The position numbers were made by a program, and so were the translations under genes. This document shows, piece by piece, positions 24,452 to 32,293 of a stretch of DNA of 64,000 nucleotides (the first letter of the stretch is position 1; each line of letters starts with the position of its first letter). The notes under the pieces were generated by a model. The model was not told the origin of the DNA. It worked only from the letters and a program-made list of their open reading frames with translations, and made no database searches. This stretch comes from Treponema sp. (lineage in GTDB: Bacteria; Spirochaetota; Spirochaetia; Treponematales; Breznakiellaceae). The stretch lies in assembly GCA_009782555.1 (NCBI GenBank), contig WRIV01000007.1, positions 1 through 64,000 of the forward strand. The letters are read 5' to 3'.

Positions 24452-25099
24452 TTATACCTTTACCAGCAGCTTGTATGCTTCTTCGGCGGATTGGGCTTCG
24501 ATCAGTGAACTGCGGAGATCCTTGTTTTTTAACCGGGCGCTGAAGAACGACAGGGTTTGCAGATAATAGGCATGCTGATTGTAGGCGGCGGCGATCATAA
24601 AGAGCAGCCGCACCGGTTCATCGTCCAGTGGCTGAAAATCAGCAATATCGGTTCGGCTGATTCCTACGGACATTACCAGATCGGTGATGGAACTCAAGCG
24701 CACATGGGGTATGGCGATGCCTCGACCCAGGGCGGTACTCATCAGTTCTTCCCGCTGGATAATCTTTTCCACAAGCTCCTGCCGGTTTTTGATTTGGGGA
24801 GCGGCGGCAAGGTTTTCCGCCAGTGTAGTAAGGGCATCCAATTTGGACGCTTTGTCTAGAAACAGTATCCGTTCCGAAGAAAGAATCGATTCCACCTTTA
24901 CCGCCGTATGACCGGCTTTTTGCGGAGCCGACAGGCGGTTGTTAACCCATTGTTCGATTTCAGATTTTTTGAACCGCCATACGGTGCCGATTTTACCCGC
25001 CGGGATCTCCCCCTTCTGTGCCCAATCGTAAACGGTCCGTTCCGAGACCCGAAGGTATTTGGCTACCTCATCAATAGTTACAATTTCCTCTTCAATCAT
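24452..25099 (-). CDS. ptsN: PTS IIA-Ntr-like protein with N-terminal excisionase-type HTH
   Basis: 215 residues from the ATG at 25099. Residues 1-55 form an excisionase/MerR-like winged HTH: TIDEVAKYLRVSERTVYDWAQKGEIPA, then WRFKKSEIEQWV. The rest is a PtsN-type IIA domain with the phosphorylatable His in GIAIPHVRL. A DNA-binding module joined to a phosphoacceptor suggests a regulator whose DNA binding depends on phosphoenolpyruvate-linked phosphorylation. A perfect -35 TTGACA and CATATT at 6 nt from the start codon support this start over a longer frame with no initiation signal. Confidence 0.9.
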   Translation of the reverse strand: MIEEEIVTIDEVAKYLRVSERTVYDWAQKGEIPAGKIGTVWRFKKSEIEQWVNNRLSAPQKAGHTAVKVESILSSERILFLDKASKLDALTTLAENLAAAPQIKNRQELVEKIIQREELMSTALGRGIAIPHVRLSSITDLVMSVGISRTDIADFQPLDDEPVRLLFMIAAAYNQHAYYLQTLSFFSARLKNKDLRSSLIEAQSAEEAYKLLVKV

Positions 25100-25105
25100 T
25101 ACTAA

Positions 25106-25135
25106 AATATGACACCAAACAGTAAAAAATGTCAA
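25106..25135 (-). promoter_or_regulatory. Promoter of ptsN-like gene, leaderless configuration
   Basis: TTGACA (25130-25135), 18 nt, CATATT (25106-25111), 6 nt to the ATG. The perfect -35 and the lack of a Shine-Dalgarno favour a leaderless mRNA. Confidence 0.55.
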
Positions 25136-25167
25136 GGGGTTCTAAAAAAATATACAAGAATAGTGAT

Positions 25168-25581
25168 TCAACCAATCCCGCCGGCTAAATCATGGAGCGA
25201 GTCGTGGGGATATAGTTCACCAATAGTTGAATCTACTTTCCCTGGACCGGAACCGGCAAAACGGACAGGAGCGGTGCCTTCCATAAATTCACTTAAAACC
25301 TGACGGCAGGCGCCGCAGGGTCCCACAGGGTCCGCCGAGTCCGGAGTAGCGATGGCCAGAGCGATAAAGGAACGACAGCCCCGGCTTACCGCCGATACAA
25401 CGGCGGTCCGTTCTGCACAGATCGTCAGGCCGTAGGAACGGTTCTCCACATTACAGCCGGTAAAAACCGTGCCGTCTTTGCCCAGCAAAGCCGCTCCTAC
25501 CCTAAAGCGAGAATATGGAGCATAGGCCGCATCCGCCGCCTTAAGGGCGGTATAGTACAATTCATTCATATTGATATTCAT
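25168..25581 (-). CDS. cdd: Cytidine deaminase
   Basis: 137 residues with the tetrameric-type CDA layout. The active-site region CAERTA supplies one zinc Cys and the catalytic Glu; PCGACRQVLSEF supplies the other two zinc Cys. YAPYSRFRVGAAL near residue 20 is the substrate strand. The enzyme salvages cytidine and deoxycytidine to uridine forms. A good GGAGG precedes the ATG, and the promoter of the divergent gene at 25605 overlaps this start region. Confidence 0.93.
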   Translation of the reverse strand: MNINMNELYYTALKAADAAYAPYSRFRVGAALLGKDGTVFTGCNVENRSYGLTICAERTAVVSAVSRGCRSFIALAIATPDSADPVGPCGACRQVLSEFMEGTAPVRFAGSGPGKVDSTIGELYPHDSLHDLAGGIG

Positions 25582-25599
25582 GGTTCCTCCAGGTATAGT
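25571..25599 (+). promoter_or_regulatory. Promoter of the gene at 25605, leaderless configuration
   Basis: TTGATA (25571-25576), 17 nt, TATAGT (25594-25599), 5 nt to the GTG. No Shine-Dalgarno lies between. The -35 sits inside the first codons of the divergent cdd, so the two genes must share regulation at this point. Confidence 0.6.
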
Positions 25600-25604
25600 G
25601 AATT

Positions 25605-26708
25605 GTGGCGAAAAAAAAAGTTTATTTTACTATTCTGGCAGTTTTTGCTTTTGTTGCATATACGATTTTGGCTGCCCAGCCCATTCCTCCCGAAACAACC
25701 CTGTCCAATAATTGGATCAAAACCTTGGACAGTTCCTTTGATGAATTCACCGAACAGCGAAGCGGCTCTTCAGGCGGGGACGGCAGTTTTCTTATCCCCT
25801 TTATGCTGGGAAATCGTTTTGGCTATGTGGATCCAGGGGGCAGACTTTTATTGAACCGGAAACGGGAAAAGACTATTTCCTTTTCTCCGGAATACTGGGC
25901 CGAATTTGATCCCGCTCCCAGAGAGCTGCTAATCAACGATCCCCGCACGGGGACTGAAATCACCCTGGAAAATTCTGGAGGGTATCCGGTATTTATGGAC
26001 GGCCGCATCTTCCTTGTCAGCAAGGATCAGACCAGCCTGACAGAATTGAACCGGAAAGGAGAGGTTCTGTGGCGGTACGATTATGAAGCGATTCTGACTT
26101 GCATTGATGCCGCCGGGGGTTATGTACTCACCGGCACCGTGGATGGAATGATCGATCTTTTGGACGGCGAAGGAACCCCCCTTTTTCCTTCCTTTGCTCC
26201 GGGAGCTTCCCGGATTCCCGTGATCCTTGGCTGCCGCATTTCTTCCGATGGTTCCAAGCTGGCGGTGATTTCCGGTATCGATAAACAGCGTTTTCTGTTT
26301 TTGGAACAATACGGCAATAACGATTACCGGGTAACCCATCATGAATTTTTAAAAGGCGAAGGTTTTCGCCGGGAAGTACAGATGGCCTTTATCGGAAACG
26401 ATACCAGGGTGGTCTTTGAACAGGAGGAAGGGCTGGGTATCTACGATGTCCGTTCCCGATCCACCAATACTCTGCCACTTTCCGGGCATCTTGAAATTTT
26501 AGACGAAGAAGGTAAAGAGGATCTTTTCTTTTATATCAGTTCCGGTTCCGGCAGGGAAGAAAAACGCTTCGTGGCCCTTAAACTCCCTGAAAAGGAATTG
26601 TTGAATGTTCCCTTTAAGAGCGGAGTTTCTTTTTTAACCCGCCGGGGAAAGGACCTTTATATCGGCGGCGGCACAACCCTGGCGTCTTTCTCGGTAAACA
26701 GAAGATGA
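25605..26708 (+). CDS. Membrane-anchored beta-propeller-like protein, unknown function
   Basis: 367 residues from GTG 25605, fixed by the promoter 5 nt upstream. An N-terminal hydrophobic helix (7-25) without a clear cleavage site, then repeated strand-rich units with patterns such as GYVLTGTVDGMIDLLDGEG that resemble PQQ or WD-type propeller blades. It overlaps the next gene by 4 nt (ATGA) and so forms a unit with the M23-like protein. An envelope-assembly or sensing role is plausible but cannot be named from sequence. Confidence 0.7.
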   Translation: MAKKKVYFTILAVFAFVAYTILAAQPIPPETTLSNNWIKTLDSSFDEFTEQRSGSSGGDGSFLIPFMLGNRFGYVDPGGRLLLNRKREKTISFSPEYWAEFDPAPRELLINDPRTGTEITLENSGGYPVFMDGRIFLVSKDQTSLTELNRKGEVLWRYDYEAILTCIDAAGGYVLTGTVDGMIDLLDGEGTPLFPSFAPGASRIPVILGCRISSDGSKLAVISGIDKQRFLFLEQYGNNDYRVTHHEFLKGEGFRREVQMAFIGNDTRVVFEQEEGLGIYDVRSRSTNTLPLSGHLEILDEEGKEDLFFYISSGSGREEKRFVALKLPEKELLNVPFKSGVSFLTRRGKDLYIGGGTTLASFSVNRR

Positions 26709-27589
26709 AACAAATCCCCGCAAAAAAAAGTACCGCCCTATTTTTCATTTTTTTTCTTTCTTTTTTTGCGTTTGCCATTGACTGGCCGGCCAGAGAAGGA
26801 AGAGTAACCGCCAACTTTGGGATCAGTGACGAGGGTATTCCCCTTTTGGGAAATGAATTTGCCGCCGCCGGTCCTGTTTTTCCCGCCGATATGGGTGAAC
26901 TGATCTTTGTCCACGATCCGGAAAATCATGCTGTCCGTTTTCCTTCGCCCCTGGGTTCCTGGATGGCCCTGGATCATGGGGACAACATGGCCGGCATATA
27001 CGGCCGCTACGAAGATCGGCAGGGTACCCCGGTTCCTACCCTGGTTGAAAGCGGCACGGTGCTGGCCGCAGCAGGCAGGACCGGTTGGTCGCAGCAGAAC
27101 GGTTTTTACTTTGCCGTTTTTGACCGCCGGGAACGGCGCTGGGTTAATCCATCGGTGATCATTACGGGCAACATTTCCGGTATCGAGGATAGAACCCCTC
27201 CGGTGATACGCCAGGTAGAACTTCGCACCGTGGCGGGTACCCCCATCAATCCGGGCCTTACCCAGCGCCTTACTCAGGGGCTTTACACCATTTATGTTGA
27301 TGTTTGGGACTCCCAGGGAACAGGAGGGGAACTCCTGGCCCCTAATCGTATCACCTGTTCTATTAACGGAGAAGAAAAGGCTGTTTTAAGCTATGAAACC
27401 CTTGTATCCCGGGAAGGAAAACGCATGGTTTACCGCAGCGGTACAGTTCCTGCGGCGCAGGTTTACGATCCAAGAGGATTCGGCCTTGGGGAAATTCGCC
27501 TTACCCGGGGCCAGGCTATCCTAGTCATAGAAGCCCGTGACATAATGGATAATGCCAGGTCCGTCACATATCGGCTTACCATTGATTAA
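26705..27589 (+). CDS. Secreted, apparently inactive M23 (LytM)-like protein
   Basis: 294 residues. Signal peptide ALFFIFFLSFFAFAI with cleavage near residue 24. The core MALDHGDNMAGIYGRYE is the M23 LytM strand pair (vvidHGxxxxtxYgHL in the family), but the zinc His of the YGHL element is Arg here and no HxxxD motif precedes it. It is therefore predicted to lack metalloprotease activity, like EnvC or NlpD, which activate or recruit peptidoglycan hydrolases. A second domain of about 120 residues follows. Coupled by overlap to the upstream propeller protein. Confidence 0.65.
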   Translation: MKQIPAKKSTALFFIFFLSFFAFAIDWPAREGRVTANFGISDEGIPLLGNEFAAAGPVFPADMGELIFVHDPENHAVRFPSPLGSWMALDHGDNMAGIYGRYEDRQGTPVPTLVESGTVLAAAGRTGWSQQNGFYFAVFDRRERRWVNPSVIITGNISGIEDRTPPVIRQVELRTVAGTPINPGLTQRLTQGLYTIYVDVWDSQGTGGELLAPNRITCSINGEEKAVLSYETLVSREGKRMVYRSGTVPAAQVYDPRGFGLGEIRLTRGQAILVIEARDIMDNARSVTYRLTID

Positions 27590-28490
27590 TCCTTTGGATA
27601 AAACCAAAACTGGCGGTAAATCGGTAAAAACTTGGTCTACTCCGATCCGAAAAGAAGAATGCGCTTTTGTTCCTTGTACCCTCTGCAACAGCGCTGCCTT
27701 TGTTCCCCATTTTACCTGTACTGACTCCGCAGCGGAACAGCATCGATCTTTTAGTTATGTCCGTTGTATCCGCTGCGGCCTCGTTCAGATTAATCCTCAG
27801 CCTGCCGCCGCCGCTGTTATTTCCCGTTATGGCGGCGGCAATTACCTGGCCTATGAACAAAACAACGAAACGGCTTTTCTCCGCCTTCAGGAACTAGCCC
27901 TAAGGGATGCAGGTTTTTTTGAACTAGAACGGGATCTCCTGTCCACCGATCCAACCGTACTGGATGTGGGCTGCGCCGCCGGATCCCAGTTGACAATGCT
28001 AAAAGGCCGGGGCTGGACTGTTCGGGGGGTGGAAATTTCCGGCCCCCAGGCGGATTATTGCCGGAAAAGAGGGCTGGAAGTAAGCACCCTCCCCCTGGAA
28101 GAAAACAACTTTCCCGGCCAATGCTTTGATGCGATACTGGCCTCCCATGTAATTGAACATCTAAACAACCCGAAAAGTTTTGTCCGGGAAGCGGCGCGGA
28201 TCCTAAAACCGAGGGGGCGGCTGTATATTACTACCCCGAATATCACAGGACTCCAGGGGCGTATTTTCGGCAGCCGCTGGCGTTCGGCAATTTTTGATCA
28301 TCTCTACCTTTTTTCTAAGAGGACCCTATGCATACTGCTGAAAAGCGAAGGCTTTACCGTGGAGCAGGTAAAAACCTGGGGAGGCCTGGGCGCAGGAACT
28401 GCACCCCTTCCGGTAAAACGACTCTTTGATTCACTGGCCAAACCGCTGGGGTTCGGAGATGTGATGATCGTCAGGGCCGTATACATTTAG
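27552..28490 (+). CDS. SAM-dependent methyltransferase with N-terminal zinc ribbon
   Basis: Up to 312 residues; the start is uncertain, since ATG 27552 overlaps the previous gene by 38 nt and TTG codons at 27582 and 27594 are equally possible. The N-terminal part has paired Cys (CTLC and CIRC) as in zinc-ribbon methyltransferases of the sugar or lipid tailoring type. The SAM motif I is LDVGCAAGS, with DAILASHVIEHL as post-I and ILKPRGRLYITTPN as motif III. Substrates of this family include nucleotide-sugars and natural products; the one here is unknown. Confidence 0.75.
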   Translation: MPGPSHIGLPLINPLDKTKTGGKSVKTWSTPIRKEECAFVPCTLCNSAAFVPHFTCTDSAAEQHRSFSYVRCIRCGLVQINPQPAAAAVISRYGGGNYLAYEQNNETAFLRLQELALRDAGFFELERDLLSTDPTVLDVGCAAGSQLTMLKGRGWTVRGVEISGPQADYCRKRGLEVSTLPLEENNFPGQCFDAILASHVIEHLNNPKSFVREAARILKPRGRLYITTPNITGLQGRIFGSRWRSAIFDHLYLFSKRTLCILLKSEGFTVEQVKTWGGLGAGTAPLPVKRLFDSLAKPLGFGDVMIVRAVYI

Positions 28491-28502
28491 AATATGAATT
28501 CT

Positions 28503-28530
28503 TTGTTTACTAAAAAATTTCCTGTATACT
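28503..28530 (+). promoter_or_regulatory. trpR promoter, near-leaderless
   Basis: TTGTTT (28503-28508), 16 nt, TATACT (28525-28530), 7 nt to the ATG. The 7 nt include AGGG, but transcription would start at or beyond it. Confidence 0.5.
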
Positions 28531-28537
28531 AGGGACC

Positions 28538-28939
28538 ATGACCATGGACGATCCCAGGGTACAAAAAAACATCCGCGAACTGAGCAGGGTTCTGGCCAAA
28601 ACCGAAGACAGGGATTTGCTGGAATCCTTTCTTTCCTGTCTTTTAACTCCTGCTGAAATAGCGGATATTGCCGCCCGGTGGGCATTGGTCAAAGCCCTGC
28701 GGGAGGGCAGGCCCCAAAGAGAAATTGCCAAAACTTTGAGCATTTCCCTCTGCAAAATCACCAGGGGTTCCCGTGAATTGAAAAAGCCCGATTCGGCTTT
28801 TCAGCGGATCCTTGCAGTTTTAGACAACCTTGACCCGGAAGGAGGATCGGAAAATAGCCCGCCGGGCCCGCTCAACCCAAACCGCAATAATCGCCAAAAC
28901 AAAACGGGGCAGGGCGGCCCAAACATAGGGGACCCCTAA
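28538..28939 (+). CDS. trpR: Trp repressor family regulator
   Basis: 133 residues, longer than the 105-110 of E. coli TrpR because of a proline/asparagine-rich tail. The core shows LLTPAEIADIAARW and a helix-turn-helix ending KITRGSRELK, where TrpR has ITRGSNSLK. The family binds tryptophan and represses trp biosynthesis or uptake; no trp gene lies in the window. The last 120 nt overlap the 3' end of the gate-family gene on the other strand, so the tail may be read-through sequence under weak constraint. Confidence 0.8.
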   Translation: MTMDDPRVQKNIRELSRVLAKTEDRDLLESFLSCLLTPAEIADIAARWALVKALREGRPQREIAKTLSISLCKITRGSRELKKPDSAFQRILAVLDNLDPEGGSENSPPGPLNPNRNNRQNKTGQGGPNIGDP

Positions 28940-29809
28940 ACTTACAAATAACAGCGTATCTTCTATCTGTGAATGACTGACTGCCACATGGTGATTAAAA
29001 AGATCCGCCTCGATCCGTGTCAGGCTTCCTTCCTTTACTTCTTCAACAATGACTCCGGCACCGTAAGCAATGCCTACGGTGTAGGCGACGATCCATACGT
29101 AGGCCGTATTGGGGGAAAGGCCGAAAAATCCGATTAGGGGCCTGGCAAATTTTCCCAGCTTTTTTATTAAGCCAAACTCGGCAAGTATCCGCTGGAAGAA
29201 CATCACTAAAAAAACGATGATAAAGATCTGCAAAACCAAAAAAAGCGAATCTACAAACCAGGAGCCAAGGCCCGCAAAAAACTGTTTGGCGTCGAGCCCA
29301 ATGGCGGGAACCTCGACGGCTAAAGAACCGGCGCTAAAGGAACCGGTTTCTTCAGGTACAATAAAGTGAAGTATCCACGCCGCCAGAATGGAATTGACAA
29401 TCCGCAGCAGTATTATTTTGCGGAGAGGAGACCCGGTCTTTTTCATTACCAGGCACTCCACAAAAAAGTTATGCGCGATAAGGCACATGGTGGAAAGGAT
29501 CACCAGCTGTTTTCCCGTCAGGTCAAGAGTTTTAATTACTGCAATGGCTGAATAGAGATTCATTAAGATTGAACTCAAATAAGCCAGGGCGGCTGTGCCG
29601 GGCAGTCCCAAAAACTGCATCAGGGGATTCATAGATTTGGACACATAGAATAAAAGGCCCGTGCTTTTCAGGATCAGCACCGCAAAGGAAACGGGCAGCA
29701 TAATAAAGAGAAGAAAACGGATCATCGAAAGGGCGGGGCTGATATTGTCCCTGGCGCATTTGAGGATTCTCAGCCAGAAAGGGATCTGCGTTTCAGTGTT
29801 AACTGTCAC
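28820..29809 (-). CDS. Nucleoside-recognition (gate) domain membrane protein
   Basis: 329 residues with about eight hydrophobic segments. Two gate-type repeats are seen, each with the IGFFGLSPNTAYVWIVAYTVG kind of glycine-rich membrane turn; the family includes SpmA/SpmB and YjiH-like proteins. Substrate and function are unclear. It ends in antisense overlap with trpR (28820-28939) and its start overlaps the upstream hydratase gene by 11 nt, so the two are translated from one message. Confidence 0.7.
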   Translation of the reverse strand: MTVNTETQIPFWLRILKCARDNISPALSMIRFLLFIMLPVSFAVLILKSTGLLFYVSKSMNPLMQFLGLPGTAALAYLSSILMNLYSAIAVIKTLDLTGKQLVILSTMCLIAHNFFVECLVMKKTGSPLRKIILLRIVNSILAAWILHFIVPEETGSFSAGSLAVEVPAIGLDAKQFFAGLGSWFVDSLFLVLQIFIIVFLVMFFQRILAEFGLIKKLGKFARPLIGFFGLSPNTAYVWIVAYTVGIAYGAGVIVEEVKEGSLTRIEADLFNHHVAVSHSQIEDTLLFVSLGVPYVWAALPRFVLAIIAVWVERARRAIFRSSFRVKVV

Positions 29810-32156
29810 TGTGGTCTCTCCGCGGTCTTATCTGGTTTTGCTCAACGGCCCTGCGGTTATAGTTTATAAGAGACCCGTCCAGCAGCAGTTCCCGCTCAAG
29901 CGGATTTAATTCAGGCGCAGCGAGGAAAAAAGAATCTCTGCTTTCTATGGATCCGCCCGGAGTTTTTGCCGCTGCTTCCGGCTTAAGCCGGAAGATCTTC
30001 GCATCTACCCTGGATTGTTCTCCCCGGATCAGGGTTTTTACTCCCGGAATAAAAATATAGTCGCCGTCTTTAAAAGGCGGGATTCCTTCCACAAGAAAGG
30101 GAATAAGCCCCCAGTTAATCAAGTTACTCCGGTACCGTCTGGTGGCATATTCATTGGCAAAGTTTGCGGCGCCCCCCAGAACCCGCTGACACGATGCGGC
30201 CTGTTCCCGGGCGCTGCCGTCTCCGGGTTTTATTGCAAAAATTGCAGATGCAATTTGAATTTCTTCCACGGCGCAGGCTGATTTTATTTCCTCCAGTTCC
30301 GGAGCGGTCCTGTCCCGGACAGCCTTGGCCCGGTCCTTATAGGCCGGGTCTTTCCGGGAAAGAGTAAATTCCGCCAATGCCTGGGGATTTGATCTATAGG
30401 AAGAGGTCTCCCCCGAGGGGATCAATTCATCGGTGGTAGTTACCGGATCGGTAATGAATGAAACAATTTTTAAGAGGAGATTTTCTCCCAGCGCCTCCAT
30501 GGGGGGCCAGTCGGCAATATTAGGACCATAGCGGAGTTCCGCCCCGCTGTCCGGGCGGGCTGCACCGTTGTAGATCCTGACCCGGTAGGGCGCATCATCA
30601 AAATGATAAGCATAACCGCTTAAGGCTGCGCCGTCAGGGCGGGCCCTGCTGGAACGGGCATCGGAAATTTCATAAACCGCCTTTTCCAGGACAGTTTCTG
30701 CAGAACAAAGGATCCCTCCGTTCCGGGCCGTGGCGGCAATGCTCCGGGCGTCCATAAGGGCTGTCGAAGCTATTTGATTCCGGTCCGGCTTGGATCCCTC
30801 CCGGTTGGGAAAATTCCGGGTAGTGTGCCGGATGGAAAAGTCCCGGTGGGCGGGAATATCCCCGGCGCCAAAACAGGGTCCGCAAAAGGCGGTTTTAACC
30901 ACCGCTCCGAAAGTGGCCAATCGCGCCAGAACACCGTTCCGGGCAATTTCCAGAAAAACCGGCTGACTTCCCGGATAGACCGATAAATTCATTCCCGGTT
31001 GAACAGTGCTATCCGGCATTTGAGCAGCTAGGATATCCGCCGCGGCCATGATGTTATCGAAGGTCCCCCCGGCGCATCCGGCGATGATCCCCTGATCAAC
31101 ATGAATCAGGCCTTCTGAATCAATCTTATCCAAAAGTCCCAAATCCACGGGTTTACCAAAAATTCTCCCGGCATCCTTTATTACCCGCTGGAAAATATCT
31201 CCGGGGTTATCAAGCAATTCATTTAGTTCATAGACATTGCTGGGGTGGAAGGGCAAAGCGATCATGGGCTTTACTTCGTCCAGTTTGATCCGAATCATCC
31301 CGTCATAACAGGCAGAGGAAGCGGGCTTGAGTTCCTGGTAATCGCCGCCCCTTCCGTGAAGGACGAGGTAATCCTTTATGGTTTCGTCGGTTTCCCAAAT
31401 CGACGACCAACAGGCGGCCTCGGTGGTCATCACATCGATGCCGTTTCGGTATTCGGCGCTTAACGCGGCGATACCGGGGCCGGTAAACTCCAGTACGGCG
31501 TTTTTGGCAAAACCGTTTTTAAAAACAGCGTTGATCAGAGTCAAGGCGACATCCATGGGACCAACCCAGGGCTTGGGTTTTCCTTCCAGGTAAACCGCAA
31601 TCACCTTTGGATAGGCCGTGTCGTAGCACTGGGAAAGAAGCTGTTTGACAAGTTCTCCCCCTCCTTCCCCCACCGCCAGGGTTCCCAGAGCGCCGTAACG
31701 GGTATGGCTGTCGCTGCCGAGGATCATTTTGCCGCACCCTGCCCAGGCTTCCCTCATATAGGAGTGGATTACCGCCAGATGAGGGGGCACATAGATTCCG
31801 CCGTACTTCCGGGCTGCCGAAAGCCCAAAGGCATGATCATCCCCGTTTATTGTTCCTCCCACCGCGCAGAGGGAATTGTGGCAGTTGGTAAGGATATAGG
31901 GAACGGGAAAAACGGAAAGCCCTGACACCTTGGCGGTTTGGATGATCCCCACATAGGTAATGTCATGGGAAGCCAGGACATCAAATCGCAAGCGAAGAGT
32001 CTCTCCTTCCCCCTGTTTTTCGTCATGGGCGGCCAAGATGCCATAGGTAATAGTTCCCCGTTTTGCCAACGTGTTGTCAGCCGCCCTTTTGACGATTTCC
32101 CGCCCGTTTTGAAGAACAACCTCTCCTTCTATGAGTTCAACAGCGGAAACCGGCAT
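29799..32156 (-). CDS. Aconitase-family hydratase (YbhJ-like)
   Basis: 785 residues. The iron-sulfur Cys of the aconitase fold is seen in GCAGGTFDN and in FCGPCFGAGD (two Cys), and SDSHTRYGALGT is the substrate-binding strand. The length agrees with the AcnX/YbhJ branch, shorter than AcnA. It probably isomerises citrate, or a related hydroxyacid, through a 4Fe-4S cluster. Together with the citrate synthase at 44416 it could form the oxidative branch from acetyl-CoA to 2-oxoglutarate for glutamate synthesis. Which acid it uses is not decided by sequence. Confidence 0.75.
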   Translation of the reverse strand: MPVSAVELIEGEVVLQNGREIVKRAADNTLAKRGTITYGILAAHDEKQGEGETLRLRFDVLASHDITYVGIIQTAKVSGLSVFPVPYILTNCHNSLCAVGGTINGDDHAFGLSAARKYGGIYVPPHLAVIHSYMREAWAGCGKMILGSDSHTRYGALGTLAVGEGGGELVKQLLSQCYDTAYPKVIAVYLEGKPKPWVGPMDVALTLINAVFKNGFAKNAVLEFTGPGIAALSAEYRNGIDVMTTEAACWSSIWETDETIKDYLVLHGRGGDYQELKPASSACYDGMIRIKLDEVKPMIALPFHPSNVYELNELLDNPGDIFQRVIKDAGRIFGKPVDLGLLDKIDSEGLIHVDQGIIAGCAGGTFDNIMAAADILAAQMPDSTVQPGMNLSVYPGSQPVFLEIARNGVLARLATFGAVVKTAFCGPCFGAGDIPAHRDFSIRHTTRNFPNREGSKPDRNQIASTALMDARSIAATARNGGILCSAETVLEKAVYEISDARSSRARPDGAALSGYAYHFDDAPYRVRIYNGAARPDSGAELRYGPNIADWPPMEALGENLLLKIVSFITDPVTTTDELIPSGETSSYRSNPQALAEFTLSRKDPAYKDRAKAVRDRTAPELEEIKSACAVEEIQIASAIFAIKPGDGSAREQAASCQRVLGGAANFANEYATRRYRSNLINWGLIPFLVEGIPPFKDGDYIFIPGVKTLIRGEQSRVDAKIFRLKPEAAAKTPGGSIESRDSFFLAAPELNPLERELLLDGSLINYNRRAVEQNQIRPRRDHSDS

Positions 32157-32256
32157 ATGTTCCTCTAGGCCAAAAATACATGGTTACTATACTACCCGGT
32201 TTTCTGCCCCTGTGCAAAGATGGCAGCCGGCGATGAATGGTTACTATGCCTTGATA

Positions 32257-32286
32257 TTGGACAAACCGCTGGATTTGGCTTATAGT
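32257..32286 (+). promoter_or_regulatory. Promoter of the double-receiver gene, leaderless configuration
   Basis: TTGGAC (32257-32262), 18 nt, TATAGT (32281-32286), then AAAAGTT and the GTG at 32294. No ribosome binding site. Confidence 0.5.
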
Positions 32287-32293
32287 AAAAGTT

